Source: Adiantum capillus-veneris
Taxonomy: Eukaryota > Streptophyta > Polypodiopsida > Polypodiales > Pteridaceae
Assembly (NCBI GenBank): GCA_014529385.2
Contig: CM043942.1
Span: 60,870,684-60,934,683, forward strand
Length of the DNA stretch: 64,000 bases
Direction: 5' to 3'
Part shown: positions 1 through 9,871 of the stretch, in pieces
Numbering within the stretch: position 1 is the first letter of the stretch
Layout of the letters: every line of letters begins with the position of its first letter
Notes under the pieces: model-generated
What the model saw: the letters and a program-made list of their open reading frames with translations, nothing else
Told to the model about the DNA's origin: nothing
Databases searched by the model: none
Made by a program: the position numbers and the translations under genes

Positions 1-560
1 CCTAAGTGACTAAAGGCATTAAAAGAAAGCATCCAAAGAACTTGCGCAGAAGATGATGATGTGGCAATTGTATAGACGCCTGTGATTTGCGTTGGCAGTG
101 CCACGTGGAAGACTATACGGACAGTCCTGGATTTTGCGTTGACAGGCTATATGGATTTCCAAAAATTGTGCTGACAGCTTTTGGGCGCCAGCTTTTGGAG
201 CGGTTGTTTTTGAGTTTTAAGCTTTTCATGTAGTTGCTTTTCATGCCCAAGGGCCTTTAAATATGAGATAAGGGCTCATTCTCTAGCACGCTTCCTGGAG
301 AAGGTGCAGAGTCTAGAGTACCGGCGTTGTACTAAGTTCAAGCTATATAAAGAATTACCAAAAGGGACGCTAAGGTTTGGGGCCAGTGCTCTCTCAGGGT
401 GGAATACTGCACTCCCCGTCTCATGTCGTCTCTCTCTTTCAGTTCAGTTGTTATTTGAAGTGCTTAAAGTTGTTCAGTCTGTTCTTTTCCGTTGGCACGT
501 AGTGCCCATCCCGTGACAGATCTTTAGTATGGGCTAATGTTATTTGTGTGGATGTAGTCC
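1..560 (+). repeat. LTR-like remnant (probable R-U5 region)
   Basis: No gene is visible. Positions 347-384 hold a TATAAAGAA start, then a motif resembling CGAAAGGGGCGCC and GGGGCCA. The same order occurs in better LTR copies at 5,970, 13,187, 27,533 and 51,738. A TATA-like TATATAA lies at 343-349. The stretch ends near a CCCGTGACAG string around 510-520. No primer-binding site follows and no partner LTR was found, so calling it an old LTR rests only on the shared motif. Confidence 0.35.
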
Positions 561-610
561 AGCTTTGTGCTCTGTCCTCGTGCTTTTTGCCACTAGTTGG
601 TCACTGCAGT

Positions 611-838
611 TTTCAAAGGATGTCGTCGTGGCAAGGATGCACCCTTGAGGTTGCTATATGTCGGGAAGATTTGTGTAGGAGTGTGATGGAGTAATCAGCC
701 TCGTCAACTCCAAATCATTTCTTTTTTCAAAGAATGTCATCTTGGCAATGATGCACCATTGAGGTTGCAATATGTCGGCAGATTTGTGCAGCACTGTACT
801 GGAGTAACCAGCCTCACCAACTCCAAATCATTTCTGTC
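611..838. repeat. two-copy tandem repeat, about 114 bp unit
   Basis: Two consecutive units each run from TTTCAAAG-ATGTC through GATGCACC and TTGAGGTTGC to CAACTCCAAATCATTTC. They start near 611 and 725 and differ at scattered positions, so this is an old duplication. No long convincing reading frame spans it. Confidence 0.8.
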
Positions 839-959
839 TTCACATATGTCTCTACACCTGTACGGATCCATTGGTTTTTCCCTCAGCCTTGTGTTTCCCA
901 GAGATGTTGAGAGGTATTTTCATATGATTGTATCTTGTTATGTGGCTATTTAGCTGTTG

Positions 960-1706
960 TGTGATTGGTTATGTATTACATAATGGAGATAGTTATGTAC
1001 ACGTACCCTCCTAAGGTCAGATATATCTGAGTTTGAGAATTATAAGAGAGGCTAAAACACTCACAAAAACACAAGTAATGGACACAAGAAAATGGATAAA
1101 GAAAAACCTAAACGTTCCTGAACCAAAATAGATAGAAAGAATCATATTTAAATTGGTGTCTTATCATAAATTTCTAATTCCAAACCCAAGGGATTTTGAA
1201 ATATCTTTAGGTCTAAAAAAGCACAGCAATCACTATTCGTGGTACAATTGAAATCACAAAATCCTTAAGATAAATTGCTCTACCTAGAGAACTTGAATTC
1301 AAGAATTCAAGGACATGAAATCTTACATTGCTTGTGCAAAAAATACTGGGCAAGAGCTATAGGGACAAGGCACTCCATAAGATCAAACTCGCAACGTAAA
1401 GGATGGAAATTGGCAAGAAAAAAACAGCACACTGGTTCCCATAGGGATACAAATCCATTACTTGAAAACAAAGTCACCAATGGTTGTATACGCATTATCC
1501 AAAAGGAAATCCAGTCAAGATATGATGACAATGTCATCTACAATCTTGATGAATCGAGTTCTGCTTTTGTATATATCTATATTCTTATTTTGAAACCACA
1601 AGAAGTCAAAAGTGCAAAGATGACATTTCTATTAGCAAGAGCTTATACCTATCCTTCTCAAACTCTCAAACTTATAAGCTTCATGTATTTTGACAGAGAG
1701 AAAAAC

Positions 1707-1741
<35 letters not shown>

Positions 1742-1958
1742 CTTGGAGTCCACCATCCAGATGTTTTTCTTAGCCTCTTCAAAAGAGATATTACCCTGTA
1801 AAGTGCGAAAACTGATTTGTTATAAGCTAACTTTCATTGAAAGTAGTACTGCAAAATGTAGATGTAACTTGTAACCAGCCAAAATAATTTCTTTCACCTG
1901 CTTAGTCATTTCTAATGCTATCAGCTCTGCAATCCCTGTACCAGCCTATCATATGAAG

Positions 1959-1960
<2 letters not shown>
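960..1960. other. unassigned AT-rich stretch
   Basis: Nothing recognisable. A 199-codon open frame (1,275-1,874) has low-complexity RERERERE from a (GA)n tract at 1,711-1,739 and no family resemblance, so it is treated as chance. Confidence 0.6.

Positions 1961-2038
<78 letters not shown>
1961..2038. repeat. (TC)39 microsatellite
   Basis: An uninterrupted TC dinucleotide tract of about 78 bp. It ends exactly where LINE copy 1 begins at 2,039. The LINE sequence at that point reads TCTCATGGG in copy 3, so the junction shares TCTC microhomology with the tract. Confidence 0.97.
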
Positions 2039-2040
<2 letters not shown>

Positions 2041-2826
2041 GGGATACGACGTGCTATCGGCCAGATACGCACATCTTCACACCAGCTGCGGATCGAGACT
2101 AGGAGATACAACCGAGTACCAGCAGAGGCCAGGACATGCCCCCTGTGTGACATCGAGCCTGAGACAGAGTTGCACTACACATGCCACTGCCCCGTCTACG
2201 ACGAGATACAAGGCCGCTTCCATTGCTTGTTCAGAGAGGGCTTTGGACCATTCTCCAAAGTCATGCAGTACGAGGATCAGAGATGCTTGGGTTTGTTTTT
2301 GCTCGAGCTACGCAGACACAGAGAGAGCCTGATGAGAGGAGAGGCTACCCAGTCTCAGAGACAGATCACAAATTTCTTTAGAGCTGCCACTGGACACCCG
2401 GAGGAGTTACTACCACAGCAGAGCTCGTCGTCTCACACCAGAGGCACACTGATCGATCGAGCGACTGAGCTAGGAAGATCCAGACGCCCACGACTGCGGA
2501 GGCTGCATCAGAGGATTCGGATCACTTTGGCTCGACATGCACGACGCCCGGTCAGACTACTGACCATGGAGGAGATTGATGAGATCCGCCAGCGACCGAT
2601 GCTGGATCTCTTGTGATCTAGCTATCCCAGCTAGCTACTTAGTTCACACCTAAGGTTAGGATTCCATAGTATTTTATTGTGACATTTGTCATTTCATTTT
2701 CATTTTTGTCATCTTGTTACTCTGACTCTGACTTTGTATCAAATCCACCACATTGTAACTTTCTGGTCTCATAGGTCACTTTGGCCTTTTGAAGACGCTA
2801 ATATAACATTTTATTTCATTTCATTT
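2039..2826 (+). mobile_element. LINE copy 1, 5'-truncated 3' fragment
   Basis: The translated fragment matches the C-terminal part of LINE copy 3: HGIR-AIGQ, then a zinc-finger segment, EIRG-R-HCLFREGFGPF and the terminal RPMLDLL stop at 2,616. The frame changes near 2,170-2,190, so it is broken. The 3' untranslated region carries the family tail (GGTCACTTTGGCC, then TTTTGAAGACG, then TTTCATTTCATTT) and runs directly into TCTCTC. Both sides are therefore bordered by TC sequence. Confidence 0.85.
2170..2616 (+). pseudogene. LINE ORF C-terminal fragment
   Basis: This is the C-terminal 148 codons of the LINE polyprotein. It retains the YEIQGRFHCLF-type segment after the CCHC finger and the basic tail ending in IRQRPMLDLL. 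That tail is nearly identical to LINE copy 3 (ending 33,273). The cysteine-rich part just upstream lies in a different frame, which implies an indel around 2,150-2,180. It cannot encode an active protein because endonuclease and reverse transcriptase are missing. Confidence 0.75.
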
Positions 2827-2850
2827 CTCTCTCACATGGGTCTCTCAATG

Positions 2851-3095
2851 ATTTCAGGGTTTCGCCACTTCTTCTTTGCTGCTTTTAGGGTTTCGAAATT
2901 GCCTTTTGGCTGTTTTTAGGGTTTCGTCACTATTTTTTGCTGTTTTCAGGGTTTCAAAACTGTTTTTTTGCTGTTTTTTAGGGTTTTGCCATTGGTTTTT
3001 GTTGCTTTTTAGGGTTTCAAGTTTGTTTATACTTTTTTTTTTAAGTTTTTAAAAAGATTTCACAAGCATTTCTTGCTGTTTTTTAGGGTTTCTTA
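2851..3095 (+). repeat. telo-box array with about 31-bp period
   Basis: AGGGTTT begins at 2,856, 2,887, 2,918, 2,948, 2,980, 3,011 and 3,085. The first six are spaced 30-32 bp apart. The spacers are T-rich and often contain TTGCTGTTTT, so this is a degenerate minisatellite. It lies between LINE copy 1 and the 5' end of LINE copy 2, where it could be part of the upstream untranslated or promoter region of copy 2. The motif is the plant telo-box read on the opposite strand; any promoter role is inference. Confidence 0.85.
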
Positions 3096-3129
3096 CTTTT
3101 TTCTTTGTTATTTTAGACTCTCTTCTTTT

Positions 3130-3133
<4 letters not shown>

Positions 3134-3168
<35 letters not shown>
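3134..3168. repeat. (CT)n microsatellite at the LINE copy 2 5' edge
   Basis: About 35 bp of CT repeat lies directly before the CTTTATAGAG leader of LINE copy 2. It matches the TC tract at the opposite end of the same element (26,104-26,132). Confidence 0.9.
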
Positions 3169-3172
<4 letters not shown>

Positions 3173-3251
3173 TTATAGAGATGGACGGGTGATCATTGCC
3201 AAGCGGAAGGCTCGTTGACGGTTAGCCGCCCATGAGACATTGAGATGCACG

Positions 3252-5801
3252 ATGTGGAATTGTAATGGGTCGCTCAAGTTAGATGCAGGATACTTTGAGG
3301 ATACATTCAGGGAGGTGGACCTAGCTATTTATACAGAGACTCATCAGTGTGCAGGGAGACGACTACCATACGTCCGTGGCTATAGATGGGAATCCGTGTT
3401 CCATCCACAGCCCCGGACGCCTAGAGGTACCCGAGGCTCAGGAGGGGTGGCAGTATTATATAGAGATGCCTTGCATGACAGAGTACATATTGTACATAGA
3501 GACCCTGAGGCACGCTATATGTGGATTCGAGTACGCAGGAGATGCAATAGGGACTTGTACATTGCAGCATGCTATTTTCCACCGGCTCATTCGCGTTATG
3601 CTTCTCATGGGGAATCACCGTTTTTGTCGTTATATGAGGAGATTGTGAGATTTGCCAGCATGGGAGACATACTTCTGGCAGGGGATTTCAATGCACGCAC
3701 TCGCACGGAGCAAGCGGCAATGTATGATACTCAGGACGAGATGCTCCGCGAGTTGAACCCATGTGACTTGGATATGCATAGGATGGCACAGGATGCTGGG
3801 AATGTGACTGAATACGGCATGCATTTTCTAGCTTTAGGCAGTGCCCATGGGTTGCTTATCTATAATGGCCTTCCACGATGGCCCAGATCGGATGCTCTTA
3901 CATGTTGGAACCCCAAAGGGGGTTCGGGTACGGTAGACTACTTGATGGGATCACATGCACTGATTCCGGACATCAGAGATTTTACTATTTCAGGGCGTCC
4001 CCTGGCTTTGGCAGCAGATCATGCATATTTGACCTTCACATTGATGGGTGGTGGAGATGCAGAGCTGCAGGGAGACCCATCCCCCAGAAATCCACATTAT
4101 CAGTTTACTACAGCGACTACTGACATCTATGGGGCCACAGTGTCGGATAGGCTGTATGTATTGGATCCACATCGCACATTGGATGAGCTCACCCAGGGTA
4201 TGGCACATGTGTTACATGCATCAGCGGGATTGGCCTTCCCATGTACAGTGGCATCAGCAGCCCCTCCGCGTTGCACTGCCCCGTGCAACAGTTGGTATGA
4301 TGATGAGTGCCGGGAGACCCGGAAGAGGCTTCAGAGAGAGGAGGCTTGTGGGGCATGTAGCCATAAGCATGCACAGACGATCTTCTGCCGTCTTATTCGG
4401 CGGAGGAAGAGGGCCTACCTGATACACCTGGAGGACGAGATATACCAGTTGTTCTTGAGTCAGGACAGCAAGAGAGCATGGAGGATGTTTCAGGAGAGAC
4501 AGCCGGGTACCCCCATTACAACCCCAGAGGCATGGAGAGCGTATGCAGAGGCACTATATGATATCCCAGGACAGCCCCCCATTCCACAGCCAGGGGACAT
4601 TAGACCGCACATGAGCGACTTCTTTACTGTACATATGGTAGCAGAGGCCATCAGCAGATTACAGCATGGGAGAGCCCAAGATCAGGATGGGCTAGTGGGT
4701 GAGCACTTCATCTATGCATGTAGGGAACAGGCCCCCCTTTTGGCACACATGTTTAATAGGGCGGTTTGTGAGGGCTTTCCAGCCAGTTGGACGGCCAATA
4801 CCATAGTCCCACTTTTCAAAAGTGGGGATCCGATGGTACAGGGCAACTATAGGACCATTATGATTGGGCATTATCTGGCCAAGATTTATGGGTCTATCGT
4901 AGAGAGAGAGCTCAGTGTCTGGGCAGAGAGACATGGCCACAGAGCTAGAGGACAGGCTGGTTTTCGTCGAGGGTTCTCCACTATGGATCACATACTGACT
5001 CTTCGGGCATTGATAGAGGAGCGGCGGGCAGAGGGAGACAGGAGGAGACTATATTGTTGCTTTGTGGACTTCCGCAAGGCATTTGATTCTGTCCCGAGAT
5101 TTCGTTTGATGCAGAGGCTACAGGATATAGGAGTTCCAGAGGCTATCCGATGGGGGATTTATGCATTGTATGAGTCGGTGACTGGGAGGGTGAGGGCCCC
5201 AGGAGGACTTTCAGATGCTATTGAAAGTACCATTGGGGTCAAACAGGGATGCCCACTGTCTCCCACTCTCTTTGGGATTTACATCGATGAGCTCTCAGAG
5301 TATGTGGATACATATGGTGATGCAGGATCCAGCCTGGCAAGGGTGATGATACCACTTCTTTTGTATGCAGACGATGTGGTGTTGATTTCGGACTCTCCAG
5401 AGGGGCTACAGAGACAGTTGGATGCTCTCCAGAGATTTTGTGCAGATAGGGACTTGACAGTGAACCTTGGGAAAACCAAGGTTATGGTGTTCAACACCAC
5501 ACAGGCATGGGTCACTCGAGCAGAGCATCAGTTCACATTTAGAGGGGAGATGGTGGAGCAGGTACGGTCTTATGTATACTTAGGAGTGACTTTTACAGGC
5601 CCGCGCTTCTCATTGAAGCAAGCAGCAGATGCTAGGTTGGACAGGGGCTTCGCAGCTTTGGGGAGGCTTGAGAGGCAGTGTGCTCATGTACAGTTTCAGG
5701 AGCCGCGCACGAAGCTTTGGTTGTTCGATTCGTTGGTCACCCCGGAATTGTTGTATGGATCCATGGTGTGGGGGCCTAGCCTCAGTACAGAGGAGTGGAG
5801 G
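3252..5801 (+). pseudogene. LINE polyprotein: APE endonuclease + reverse transcriptase (5' part, interrupted)
   Basis: The product would nick target DNA and reverse-transcribe LINE RNA at the nick. I place the start at ATG 3,252 because the open frame before it has only a TTG and an upstream stop at 3,216. Endonuclease motifs are WNCNG (residue 2), TETH, RGSGGVAVLYR, GDFNA (about 145), VDYLMGS (about 227) and ADHAYLTF. A WYDDECRE segment links to the reverse transcriptase, which has FKSGD (about 522), QAGFRRG, GVKQGCPLSP (about 662) and catalytic YADD (about 705). The uninterrupted frame continues to 5,855 but the last 17 codons are LTR sequence. There is no separate ORF1 upstream. Clade is undetermined; the style is not L1. 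Confidence 0.9.
5797..5801. other. target-site duplication GGAGG, left copy
   Basis: Five bases directly before the TGTAACC end of the chromovirus. The same five bases lie at 24,770-24,774 directly after its other end. Removing the element and one copy restores the LINE reading frame. Confidence 0.92.
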
Positions 5802-7276
5802 TGTAACCAGCCTGTACAATCCAAAAAGGAAGGTAGACTTTACTTCAAACCTTGATTTAGCTTTCACCCATTAATAGTCGTCTATTTTACATGCGCTATA
5901 GTGACACAAGAGGGGGGAATGGGATACAGATGCTAGAATGCACCTGTATGAGAAGACCGACACCAGATTGGCCCCTAACTTAGGCGCCCCTTTCGGTATT
6001 TCTTTATTCTTTAAAAGAGGGAATAAATGTTGTGGATCCCTACAAGCTGCCCCGCACAAACTTGGCTGAATTTCAACTGTTCCGGTCTGATTTCGGCAAC
6101 ATAACTGTACTAGGACCCTTCACAGTCAGTATTCCCACGCATTGACTGACTTTCCCGACGCATACGGGCACTTTGCAAAACCTGGCGAGAATCTGCAGCA
6201 CGCTGAATTCTCTGTTTACAGCCCTGAAAATGCGCCAGATCACCTGTACAGCGGTCCCCTTGCGTCCCCGAACCTCCTGGGGGTATTAGGGTCCGTTTAG
6301 GGCCAAAACCCTAAACCTGCAAAAATACACAGCAGGCTGTAATTTACTGTTTCGGGCTCCGTTTCGCGTGCCGGTCACATCCGTAGCAAGTCCTCGAGCT
6401 CCCGCACCTGTAGGGCTACTTGCCCTTTGAATCGGACAAGATTTCAAGCGTGAAACCTCTCCGAATTCACCTGTACCTGCGGGGGAATTAGTCGCTCGCT
6501 AATCCAGTACCTGTGCAAGAGGCTCTTGCCTCGGCAATCGCGCATGAACCCACACAACTGTACATTGGTCAAATGAAGAGCCCACTAGAGGGGCATAACA
6601 TACTGCCAAAGGGGAGAGAGAGGGCAGTGCGTAGCGTGCAGGGCATCACTCCTGGCACCGCACTGTACATAGGAGGGAAAGCAATCACTCCATAGCTCTT
6701 AACCTGTGACAAATCTGAAAATGAGGCTCTCCCCCTCCTAAATTCAGCGCCACTTCTTGTTGCATGAGGCAAGTGCACCAAAAGGTGCCACTTGGCACAT
6801 TTATAAGCATTTTCCCGTTTCGGGGTTGCCGTCTAAAAATATCCCAACCGGTTGCCCAGTTGACTTCACGGCAGAGTAAGAAAATGTTCCCCTTGTCATT
6901 CCGGAGGTAATGACGTCAACACATTTTCAGGTCCCAAAATAGCAGTTCCCTAATTTTTAGGAGATGCTGCCATTGTATCTTTCTAGGTCATCCGACCCTC
7001 TTTGTACACTGCGGCCACATCCAAAACTGAAATGTAGCCTCTGTAGCAAAGGATTCCACTTTGGCTAGTCAATGACCCCACTTGGCTAACCATAGTCCTT
7101 GTCCAACCTTAGTGCTCTCTTGCCCTCAGGCCTGGACTCCCTTTGGACAGTTCCACACTAGCTATGCAATGCAGGGAAGTTGGATTTCCCGAGGGGTGTT
7201 TCCAAAAAGTGAAAGTAAATAGATAATAAGAAAGAAATCAACAAATAGGATAGATAGTAGTCACACGCTGGTGACA
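5802..7276 (-). repeat. chromovirus 3' LTR (1,475 bp)
   Basis: In element orientation it begins TGTCACC and ends GGTTACA, the canonical TG...CA form. It aligns over its whole length with 13,021-14,041 plus 24,322-24,769. It contains the shared motif around 5,970-6,015 and a pair of telo-box-like strings (TTTAGGG, AAACCCTAAA) near 6,295-6,320. Confidence 0.93.
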
Positions 7277-7290
7277 TACCCCCCTCTTGA
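7277..7290 (-). other. chromovirus polypurine tract
   Basis: On the minus strand the bases before the 3' LTR read CAAGAGGGGGGTA and then TGTCACC. A purine run in this position is the expected plus-strand primer. Confidence 0.8.
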
Positions 7291-7849
7291 AATCTCAAAC
7301 GTCCTCGTTTGCATCTATGTCATTCATGCTCCTAGTCAACACTGATGTATTCAACACCTGTTGACACATGTACGACACATACATGCTCATTGTCAACCCT
7401 GGTGTATTCAACACCTCGTCGACTCATGTATTGCTTGCGTGTGAACCCTGTCCCAATGACATAGTGGTAGCTTCGAACTCTGCCATTGCTTTGAGTCACT
7501 AACTTTCCAATGACAAAATGGTAGCTGCACATTTTGCCACTGTCTTATAGTACACGTTGGATCCCGTAACACTTTCGAGCATACCCAAACCGACAGTTTA
7601 AGAATGCAGTTACACACGTACTCTTCAATAGAAGCAATCACTGTATCCTTGACAAACTGACAAGAAATACTCACTTCTATAGCACTAACCAAACTTTTGG
7701 ACATTCCATAAGAGCAATTGCCAAACTGACAATCTGTACAGCTCTAACATTCATGTAACAGGTATTTGATTTGAGCTCAGTTTAAATACCATGTACATCA
7801 TTTGTTTCAGAAGCCATTGTCACACTGACAATCCATTTAGCTTTGAGAC
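7291..7849 (-). repeat. chromovirus 3' untranslated region with a 56-bp tandem repeat
   Basis: About 560 bp lie between the pol stop and the polypurine tract. Two units starting near 7,335 and 7,391 share GTCAAC-CTG-TGTATTCAACACC and a following TGACTCATGT-like string. No coding potential was recognised. Confidence 0.7.
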
Positions 7850-9871
7850 TCAAGGGGTCAAGGAAGGTTGCAAATCGAAGGCTTCCAGGTAAAGTGATAA
7901 CACAGTTGGTGACTCTGCAAGTTCACCTTCTTCCATCCACTTAGCATCCATTGGTGGATAGTTTCTGAACTTTACCAAGTAACGCCTAGCAACCTTGCCT
8001 TTCACTTTCCTTTCTTTGTGTGCCAAAATCTGTTCAGGGACCAAGATCTCGTCAAGTTCCTCGACTTCCGGCTGATCTTCAGCTGGCATATCTTCTGGCA
8101 CATCACCCACATAGGGTCTGAGAAGACTCACATGAAACGCATTGTGAATCTTCCAACTGTCAGGCAATTTCAGCCTATATGCAACATCACTGATTATGTC
8201 GCACACTTGAAAAGGCCCATAGTAACGCATGCTGAGCTTTGGAAACAGTCTTTCCTTGCCCTTCATCTTCTTTAACCTTGCCTTTTCAAAGCGTAAAAGC
8301 ACCCAATCACCAAGTGAATATACCACTTCACGACGGTGACCATCAGCTGCTTTCTTTTGCTTTGCCTGAGTCCTTTCTAAGGCCACTTTGACCTTCTTGT
8401 ACATTTCATCCATGTCCTGAACATACTTATCTGCTTCAAATATATTGTCCTTTGTATGCAGTATGGGAGGAACTTTCTTGCCACCTTCAACTATCTCAAA
8501 GGGTGCCTTGCCAGTTGATGAATGCACTGTATTATTGTATGCATACTCCACCAATGGCAAATACTGCTCCCACTTTCCTTTATGCTCTGACACATAGCAC
8601 TTCAGCAGATCTAGGACAGTAGAATTTGCCTCTTCTGACTGCCCATCTGTTTGAGGATGAAATGACGAAGAGAATTTGAGCGTTGTGCCCATATTCTCAA
8701 ACAAGCCTCTCCAGAACAAACTTGTCATGCGTGGATCACGATCGCTAACAATCGACTGTGGCATGCCATGATACTTGAAAATATTGCTCATAAACAAGCG
8801 TGCCATCTGATCTGGTTTTATCTTCTTCCTGACAGGAATAAAATGAGCCTGTTTGCTGAATCTGCAAATAATGGTCCAAATACCATCGTTTCCTGTCTGC
8901 GTTCTCGAAAGATCAAAGATAAAATCCATAGCAATACTTTCCCATGGTTTATCTGGAATAGGTAGTGGTTGCAATAACCCTGGTGCCTTTTGCCTGTCAA
9001 ACTTGACCTTCTGGAAAATTAGGCATTCTCGCACAAAGGCATCCACATCTCTTCTCAATGTAGGCCAGTAGAAGAATGTCTCAACCGCTTTAACTGTAGC
9101 ATCGATACCACGATGCCCTGCATACGGTGGGACATGACTCTCTTCCATAACTTTGCGCCGCAATGGCTTTGTGACACACAATCTGCCATGCATCATCATG
9201 AACCCATCTTTAAGAAGATAGTGTTCATGACGTTGTCCATCCATTAGTTGCTCGAAGACCCTTGCAAAATCTTCATCATTTGCATGCTGTTCTCTCATAT
9301 CATCAAGTTCATGATGATAAGAAATCGACACAACTGAAATTTGTGGCTTCCTTGACAAGGCATCAGCCACAACGTTCTTCTTGCCTTCCACATGCACAAT
9401 CTGAAAATGGAACATGGACAAAATATTTGCCCATCGCATATGCTTCTCAGATAACTTTCTCTGTGTCAAGAAGTATCGCCAGGTCTGATGGTCCGTTTGG
9501 ATAACGAAGTCTGCACCTAGCAGGTAGTGTTTCCAACTTAAGAGCGCATGAATCACAGCTAGTAACTCTTTCTCATAGACCTGCATGGTCATCTCTGGCC
9601 CTTGCAAAATTCTGCTCTCATAGGCTACTACCCTGCCATCTTGCATTAGCACTGCACCAATGCTACTACCGCAGGCATCACACTGGACCACAAATGACTT
9701 CCTAAAATCTGGCAACACAACGACTGGATCCGAAGTCATCTTTTCCTTTAAGAGATTAAAAGCTGAAATCTCTTTTTGTGTCCATCTAAAGGTGACTGCC
9801 TTCTTTTGAAGAGCATGTAAAGGTGAAGCAATCTCAGCGAATTTCGGATAAACCTTCTGTAATAGGAGCAT
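7850..9871 (-). pseudogene. chromovirus pol, 3' part: RNase H, integrase, chromodomain
   Basis: This frame continues the polyprotein after a frameshift near 9,838-9,846. RNase H shows VQCDACGSSIGAV, YEKELLAVIHAL and TDHQ. The integrase zinc-binding part has GHRGIDATVK, but the last cysteine pair reads ECLIFQ where C-x2-C is usual, so one zinc ligand is Phe. The catalytic core has AMDFIFDL, IVSDRDPRMTS and GQSEEAN as the D, D, E positions. The C terminus holds a chromodomain (RRYLVKFRNYPPMDAKWMEE), which in this class binds chromatin marks and steers insertion. The stop lies 574 bp from the 3' LTR. Confidence 0.9.

Larger units (their letters stand above)
3169..5801 (+). mobile_element. LINE copy 2, 5' segment
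   Basis: This is the left part of the most complete LINE here. It has a short leader, an APE-type endonuclease and most of the reverse transcriptase, and stops at 5,801 where the chromovirus is inserted. Reading across the insertion through one copy of GGAGG (5,797-5,801 = 24,770-24,774) restores the frame: TEEWR continues as RMKRP. The LINE is therefore older than the chromovirus. Confidence 0.93.

Noticed and set aside
1275-1874. 199-codon open frame
   Set aside because: Low-complexity RE repeat from a GA tract, no domain, and a competing open frame on the other strand.
5802-5855. Last 17 codons of the long LINE frame
   Set aside because: They are translated chromovirus LTR; the true LINE protein continues at 24,770.
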